Of a stretch of DNA of 64,000 nucleotides, positions 58,166 to 64,000 are shown one piece after another. The translations under genes were made by a program, and so were the position numbers. The stretch lies in the NCBI GenBank assembly GCA_963402885.1, contig OY727093.1, positions 23,683,409 through 23,747,408 of the forward strand. The letters run 5' to 3'. The stretch comes from Antedon bifida. Lineage: Eukaryota > Echinodermata > Crinoidea > Comatulida > Antedonidae. The stretch's first letter is position 1, and each line of letters opens with the position of its first letter. Under the pieces are notes generated by a model. The model saw only the letters and a program-made list of their open reading frames with translations. It was not told the origin of the DNA and did no database searches.

Positions 58166-58364
58166 ATTTACACAACATTATATTAAATGTGGGTGGATGG
58201 AGGTCACAGTAAGTTCACTGAACTTTAAGTCGTGACCCCCGTAAGCCTATAAGTATACTAACATTAATACGGAGTAGACTAAAATATAAATAGTGCCACG
58301 GGCGGCGTTAGAAACCATATGGGACATGCGTTGAAAACCCCTAGTCGGCGATACACACCAAACC

Positions 58365-58402
58365 AAAGATCTTATATACTATATATAGTATATAAGATCT
58401 TT
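58365..58402. repeat. 38-bp perfect palindrome
   Basis: AAAGATCTTATATACTATA followed directly by its exact reverse complement, no spacer. It lies about 45 bp from the left end of the foldback element. Confidence 0.88.
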
Positions 58403-58445
58403 GACCAAACGTACCTTCTGTGTTTGAGGGCGATAATCACTAACT

Positions 58446-59047
58446 TCTGCCAGAGCCATATATAGAGAGAGTTACGGCATTGCGTTCACGGATTTTAGAA
58501 AGTCACGTGGTGTGCACACCGGCCATGTTTGTGTCCAACTATGCCTATGTAGCGTATGGAGTCGAGTCATTTGCTTAAAAATTGTATAACATTCAGAAGG
58601 CTTTAAAAATCGAATTTAATATCAAAACAATCAATTTGTTTAAAGGTTTTTGGTAAGATAATAACGAAATCATAAAGTTACTGCGAACATGATTTTAAAC
58701 AACAAAATGTAAAAACAATGCATTACTATAGAGAATCGCTGTACAAACTAAACGCGCACGCGTAGAGCGTACATGGAGCGCACAACCAGAGCCGTTCCGA
58801 AATTGCTATTTTTGTTGTTTTAAATCATGTTCGCAGTAACTTTATAATTTTTTTATTATTTTAACAAAACCTTTAATCAAATTGATTGTTTTGATATTAA
58901 ATTCGATAATTAAAGCCTTGAACGTTATACATTTTCAAAACAAAAGACTCAACTCCATACGCTACATAGGAATAGTTGGACACAAACATGGCTTCTAATC
59001 CATTCGAAGTCGTAACTCTCTCAATATATGGCTCTGACTTCTGCTTG
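58446..59047. mobile_element. Foldback element with inverted arms of about 230-245 bp
   Basis: The left arm (about 58446-58690) and right arm (about 58810-59047) are reverse complements at high identity. Both read, from outside in: CAGAGCCATATAT, GAGAGAGTTACG, CCATGTTTGTGTCCAACTAT, TAGCGTATGGAGT, ATCGAATTTAATATCAAAAC and GTTACTGCGAACATGATTTA. The loop is about 110 bases and contains GCGCACGCGTAGAGCGTACA. Target duplication is not clear. A decayed partial copy lies at 46885-47125. No coding capacity. Confidence 0.8.
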
Positions 59048-59570
59048 TCTGAGGATTCTGGGATAGCTTTTATTCGATCAAGCGTAAAATTTTCTTTCGA
59101 AAAATGTCAACGAAAAAATTTTCGCTATAGGAAAATCTTTTGGAAATATCAATTAAAAACTAATTAATTAATCAAAATCATGTTGTTTGTTGATTACACG
59201 TTCTCCGTATCTAGTCACACAACCGGAAATACTGACTCCTTTGTTGAAAAATGTGCAACGCGAGACGGATTGTTTGTAGGCCCATGCAGCACGTTGTCAG
59301 AATTTACTCGCCTGAGTAACTTGCTTATAGTGGGCATGCTCAGACTAACGATGGTGATAGGATGGTTTGATTGGGCCTAGGCTAAGATTATACGATGGCG
59401 GTTTATTTGAATAAAATAACTCGTATCTAATTCTCCTATTATTACTTTTGTTCAAGTAAATATACATTTATAGGTATGTATTATAAATATTTGTTTGTTG
59501 GGGTTTTCTAAATATCATTTTATTATCGTTTTTATACGATTTTTTAAAGCAATTTCTTGGAAATTTTAAT

Positions 59571-61396
59571 TTAAAAATAGTTGAAATTATTTAAGGAAGT
59601 AAACTGAACACGATTGAAAAGGTAGCTTTTAATTAGTTTTAAAGGAAGGCCTCTGATACCGTAATTTGAAAGTTTATGAATTAAAATATCGTGGTTAATA
59701 GTATCGAAGGCCTTAGATAAATCAAGGAAAATGCCAACAGAAAACTCATTTTTACTCAGGGCAATTGTAATTTTGTCAAAAATATCTAATAAAGCAAGAT
59801 CTGTTGAATACTTTTTCCTGAAACCATATTGGCCTTTAAATAAAATGTTATGTTTAGTTAAAAAGGAAGAAATTCGATTATGCATAATTTTTTCAATTAA
59901 TTTTGAGAAACAAGGAAGTAGGGGGATTGGTCTGTAGTTATTGAAATGGTGAGGATCTTCTTTCTTGTAGATAGGGATGACTTTAGCTATTTTAAAAGAA
60001 TCGGGAAAAATACCGGTTTGAAAAGAAGTATTGAAAATGTGAGTTAAGGGATTGCATATAAAATTAGAAACATGTTTAATAATTTTATTGGAAAACCCAT
60101 CAAACCCAGGAGATTTATTATCTTTGAGGGAAAGTATTATGCTGACAACTTCATGTTCGGTTACTGGACTAAGAAAGAGAGAATGCACACATGGACGAGG
60201 TAGGGTAGAAGTATAATTATCATTATCCGACACATGTATTTTGTTAACTAAATTTGGCCCTATATTAGTAAAATAATTATTGAATTCAGTTGCAATTTGT
60301 TGAGGATTATTTAATTCAATGTTATTGTTAATAAAGTGAGAAGGAAACGGTTTACGAGATTTCTTGCCAAGGACTCCATTTATTGTTTGCCAGGTTTTTT
60401 GGATGTTATTTTTATGGAATTCAAATTTGTCACTGTAATAATTCTTTTGGGCAGTACGAAGGATTTTGGTAAGTACATTACGATATTTAACATATTTATC
60501 TTTGTCCTTTTGCTTTTTAGATATAAGAAATGTTTTATATAATTTGTGTTTTTTGTCGATAGATTTAATTAAACCTTTAGTTATCCAAGGTTTCTTTTCT
60601 TTCCGAATATTGCGTCTGGAACGAGTGGTTTTAATGTTGTTATTATATAATGTACTAAAAATGTCGTTGAATAATGCGTATGCCTCATTGGGTTCATTTG
60701 AGTTATAAATACTAGTCCAGTCAACATTTGACAAATCATTACTTAAGGCAGAAATTGAAATATCATTGACTTTTTTTATGTATATATATTTTGAATTTGG
60801 TTTCAGGTGTTGGAGAGGTTCTGATTTATGTATTAGCAAGAAAACAGGAAAGTGATCCGAGATGTCCGAATATAGAATTCCGGAAGAAATGTTATCGTAT
60901 AAATTGTTACAAAAAATATTGTCGATTAAAGTTGCAGAATTACGCGTAATTCTAGTTGGCCTAGTAATAAGAGGGTAATAATTGGATTGAAATAAAGTAT
61001 TAACAAAATCAGAAGTTCCTTTGTGTGTTTTAGAATTTAACAAGTTAATATTAAAGTCTCCTGAAATATATGCTGTTTTTTTCTCATTATTAATGGTGTC
61101 AATTAAGTTAGAGATATCTTTATTAAATGTGTTAATGGATAATTCAGGCAAACGATATACTACTCCAAGGATTATGTTTTTGGGTTGTGCATCGATTTCA
61201 ATGAAAAGAGATTCCGAACCATTAGTAATGATAAATGATAAATCAGGGCGAAGAATATATTTAAATCTCTGGTGTAGATAAATGGCAACGCCTCCCCCTG
61301 GTCTATCAGCTCGTGGAACATGCAAGAGGTTATAATTGGGAATGTTATAAAAGGAAAAGGGCGTATTATGATTAAAAAAAGTTTCTGTGAAACATT
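59571..61396 (-). mobile_element. LINE with a 584-codon open frame (endonuclease plus partial RT)
   Basis: Minus strand, one uninterrupted frame; upstream of 61325 it stays open to about 61396 (ECFTETFFNHNTPF). Endonuclease marks: RADRPGGGVAIYL, SGDFNINLL, DNIFCNNL and SDHFPVFLL. Reverse-transcriptase marks: DNKSPGFDGFSNKIIKHV, NNYRPIPLLPCFSKLIEKI, GQYGFRKKYSTDLAL, and FLDLSKAFDTINHDILIHKL, the last carrying the first catalytic Asp. The frame stops after LFNRVQFTSLNNFNYF, before the GVPQGS and YxDD motifs, so the enzyme is incomplete and the copy is dead. CR1/Rex/L2-like clade by motif style. The missing 3' end is unusual, because LINE insertions normally lose the 5' end. Confidence 0.85.
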
Positions 61397-61410
61397 CGCT
61401 ATCAACCCAT

Positions 61411-61477
61411 CACTATGTCGGTTGGTCGGTCGGTCGGTAAACACTAACTCAAACACGCGACTGGGCCAGCCTTGTTT
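61411..61477 (+). mobile_element. TCGG-core interspersed element, copy 10 (beside the LINE)
   Basis: CACTATGTCGG, TTGG and TCGG units, TAAACACTAACTCAAACACG and GCCAGCCTTGTTT, without the hairpin end. It abuts the 5' limit of the LINE frame, so it inserted into, or bounds, that element. Confidence 0.6.
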
Positions 61478-63008
61478 GCTTGTTTTGTTTATTTTTCTTG
61501 GGATGATTAGAATGATTGGTGCCTGGTTTAGCAATACTAGCTAATTCACCCACGGTTGTAATATTACTATAACAGTGTTCGACAAAATATTCAACCGACA
61601 TTGTAGAAGAGAGCTCTGAATGCAGAGTTGAGCAAAAAACATTTTAGAATTAAAATGATTGATAGCTTTTATTCCATGTAGATGCAAGCATTGTCATGCC
61701 ATGCAAATGTAGATGGAAGATAATTTAAGAGGAACATCATAATGCAATGTTCATTAGTTGGTACGAGAGGAGTAACTTAGCTGCAGGTTATTTTATTGTC
61801 ATTTCCCATTTACCCCTTTTTTGGATATATTATGTCTCATACATTTTTTCTGTTATCATTTAAAGTTCGTTTATAGTCTAATTACATTAATTCATTTCAT
61901 TACAGTATATTCGTTCATCATTATTTTTAACAATGTTAAGAAACACACAAGTAGACCTAAAATATCTAACAAAGATTCCTTAAAGCAGATTTGATACTCA
62001 GTCAATATTTAATATTTTTAAAATGATATTTTATTTTAGGCTTTAAGTACACAAAGGTAAAAATTATATCTATGCAATTTGTATACAGCGACGTATATAT
62101 TTATACTATATTTAAATCTATAAAACACAATAAGACCTCGTTTACACTTGCGATTTGGGCCGGCCCGGCAATTGATAATACCCCTTTCACACCAAAACCG
62201 GTGATCTCCGGAGACACTCCGGGGTTTATGACCATTCAAAATGACCTTTCACACCAACCTAGCAACACCGGGGTTTATAAAATAAAATTGTAAATGTCAC
62301 CCTCTATTTTGTTTGTTTACATAGAAAAAAAAAATTACTACACACGTATCAGATACTTTGTATAAAGCGCTTTAGAATTTCATATTCAAGTTATATAAGA
62401 TGATTGTATTGAAATACATATTAATGTAACGCGTTGACAGGGTATACAATGGGTAAAAACCTATTCAATTGATTTTATTGTCTAATAAAAGTTAATTAAA
62501 GCACAGATGCGAGCAAAACACAATAGTATTCGTACTCTTCCTTGGTACAACATAATAAGGCTATAAACAAGCAATGCGACAATGGAAAGTTTCAACTTTC
62601 AAAGAACGGATAAAACAGAAACAATAACTTGGTAAAAGAAGATGTCTTTTATCATTAGTCCATTCAATGTGAATAACAATAGAATATTAGAATTTTACTG
62701 CTCAGTGTGATAAATAATTTATTCAATAATTAATGCGTAAGCATGCATATAGAGCCTTAGTGACTTACTCAAGATAACAACAAGCAATTATTACTTTTCC
62801 CAACCAATAGTGAATTCAATGTTCCACTTGGAGGGGAACATTGTTAAGCAACACAAAAGTATACATATTAAGCTAACAACAACATTGCGTAGTTCATACA
62901 ATTACCGACTGACGGCGCAATTTGTTTACTTCGTTCGTGGATAAAAACGATGAATTTCGGCGATATTTTAAACATATAATATATAATTAATTATTAATTA
63001 ATTATAAT
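61478..63008. other. Intergenic; possible transposon end near 62150-62290
   Basis: At 62150-62290 a GC-richer patch has two CCTTTCACACCAA phrases and ACACTCCGGGGTTTATGA / ACACCGGGGTTTATAAAA, a pattern often seen at ends of DNA transposons; no partner end was found. No gene seen. Confidence 0.35.
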
Positions 63009-64000
63009 TAACTTTTAATGGTTCCTCATCCTTATCCCTAGTTTGTGGGCTGGGTCACTCTGTTGACATTTTAAGTGAGTAAATCTAGTCCCTACCCTGG
63101 AATATGTACATATACTGTAGTTTAGTTTATGATTATATTTTCGTTCTGTACACTAGGCCAGACTATGTTTACACAACATCTTTACTACTGATTGTTAAAA
63201 ATAATTGATAATAAATCATTATTTCTGAAGAACAATAATTAAAACAGCTACGTCCAAAAGAAATATTTCTTGTTTATTGATGTGTTCGCTCCCACTCTAG
63301 GAAGTGTAGACGATGGTTCTCGGAATGTTAAATATTAATAAAGGACGTTCTGGCCTGGACGTTTTCGGAGGTCGGTTACCATCTACATATAACATTATGC
63401 TTAATTCTGACATAGGCGAGCACAATGGAAAAAACTTCGGGAAAGATCTCCGCCTTGGCTATCTTAGATGTACCGCCACCAACGGCCAACTTAGTTGATA
63501 CCAGGAAGTCGCAAATGATGACACACTGAACCAGGAACTAACTTTACCGCGCGACGGTTAAAAAGTCTACCGATGAAATCCAAAGATTCGTTTTAAAACC
63601 CTTCATGATATCTTCCTAAGAGAGAAATATGAAACAATATCGTAAAGGCCTACTAAAATGTTGTAGAATATACCTATAATATATAATATACACATGGAGC
63701 AGCTAGGGTGAGTAACCGACACGGAGTTGGTGACACGCGGTTGGTGTGACACGCGGTTGGTGTGACACGCGTTTTACATTGTGTCTACCTATTCCAGAAA
63801 TAAGCATATATATATAGATAGATTTAAAAGTCAAAATATGGTCTGATGCGTGGGGGATCCCTTTCGAAAACCATTTGGATTTTCAGTTATCAAGATTATT
63901 TTTAATAGCAACATTACTCAGCCTATTGGTAAGAATTGAAAAGAAAAATTTGCATAAATTACTATTAACTACAATATCAGGATAGTTGATTGGATTGCCT
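63009..64000 (+). repeat. 1-kb dispersed repeat, copy 2 (runs off the window)
   Basis: Second copy of 56571-57540. Its 61-codon frame is 63313-63498. It carries one extra 16-bp unit, CGGTTGGTGTGACACG, near 63740-63765 compared with copy 1. The right end again enters the LINE fragment and is cut by the window edge. Confidence 0.8.

Noticed and set aside
61411-61477. Helitron terminus
   Set aside because: The TCGG-core family lacks a 5' TC and the hairpin overlaps, rather than precedes, the CTAA.

Overview
KIND OF ORGANISM. This is AT-rich animal nuclear DNA with intron-split genes (GT-AG introns, many of 0.3 to 3.5 kb), large intergenic spaces and many degraded transposons. Gene content (DnaJ type A with a CaaX end, uridine phosphorylase, a histamine N-methyltransferase relative) and frequent AGGCCTA-type motifs and tRNA-headed SINEs suggest a marine invertebrate, with an echinoderm as my best guess. 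That placement is an inference, not a demonstration. LAYOUT. 1-5.2 kb: no gene found; a long hairpin at 738-890, a TTAA-flanked MITE at 1908-2203 and a 90-bp tandem duplication. 5.7-9.65 kb (minus): a complete five-coding-exon DNAJA-type co-chaperone (401 codons), with a four-unit heat-shock element about 1.1 kb upstream of its ATG. 9.9-18.3 kb: repeat-rich, with several copies of a short interspersed family with TCGG-rich core, a diverged tandem repeat at 13.25-13.73 kb, and a split, rearranged duplication that carries a small possible coding exon on the minus strand. 18.4-28.3 kb (plus): complete six-exon uridine phosphorylase (300 codons); its first intron holds a tRNA-derived SINE and a Harbinger-like element. 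28.3-34.6 kb: a 13-bp-TSD RTE fragment, a 74-bp perfect palindrome and a roughly 0.95-kb array of nested hairpins whose units flip orientation. 34.8-36.4 kb (plus): three-exon gene for an unrecognised 126-residue single-pass membrane protein. 36.4-42.7 kb: no gene found; repeats. 42.8-46.1 kb (minus): four-exon gene for a 511-residue type I membrane glycoprotein with signal peptide, Cys-rich block, Gly/Asn/Thr/Ser repeat stalk, transmembrane helix and polyproline tail. 46.1-48.4 kb (minus): broken CR1/L2-like LINE. 51.8-53.0 kb: tandem duplication. 53.0-54.3 kb (minus): three-exon histamine N-methyltransferase-like gene, full length but with an in-frame TAG at codon 125. 55.5-64.0 kb: retroelement territory: a degenerate coding patch, two copies of a 1-kb repeat, LINE fragments (one with a 584-codon open frame), and a 600-bp foldback element. 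HOW IT FITS TOGETHER. The genes look functionally unrelated, as expected for an animal genome. Exon boundaries were set by hand: in each of the five main models the splice phases close exactly and the summed coding length is a multiple of three, which is the main support for them. Non-coding exons, transcription starts and repeat borders are approximate.
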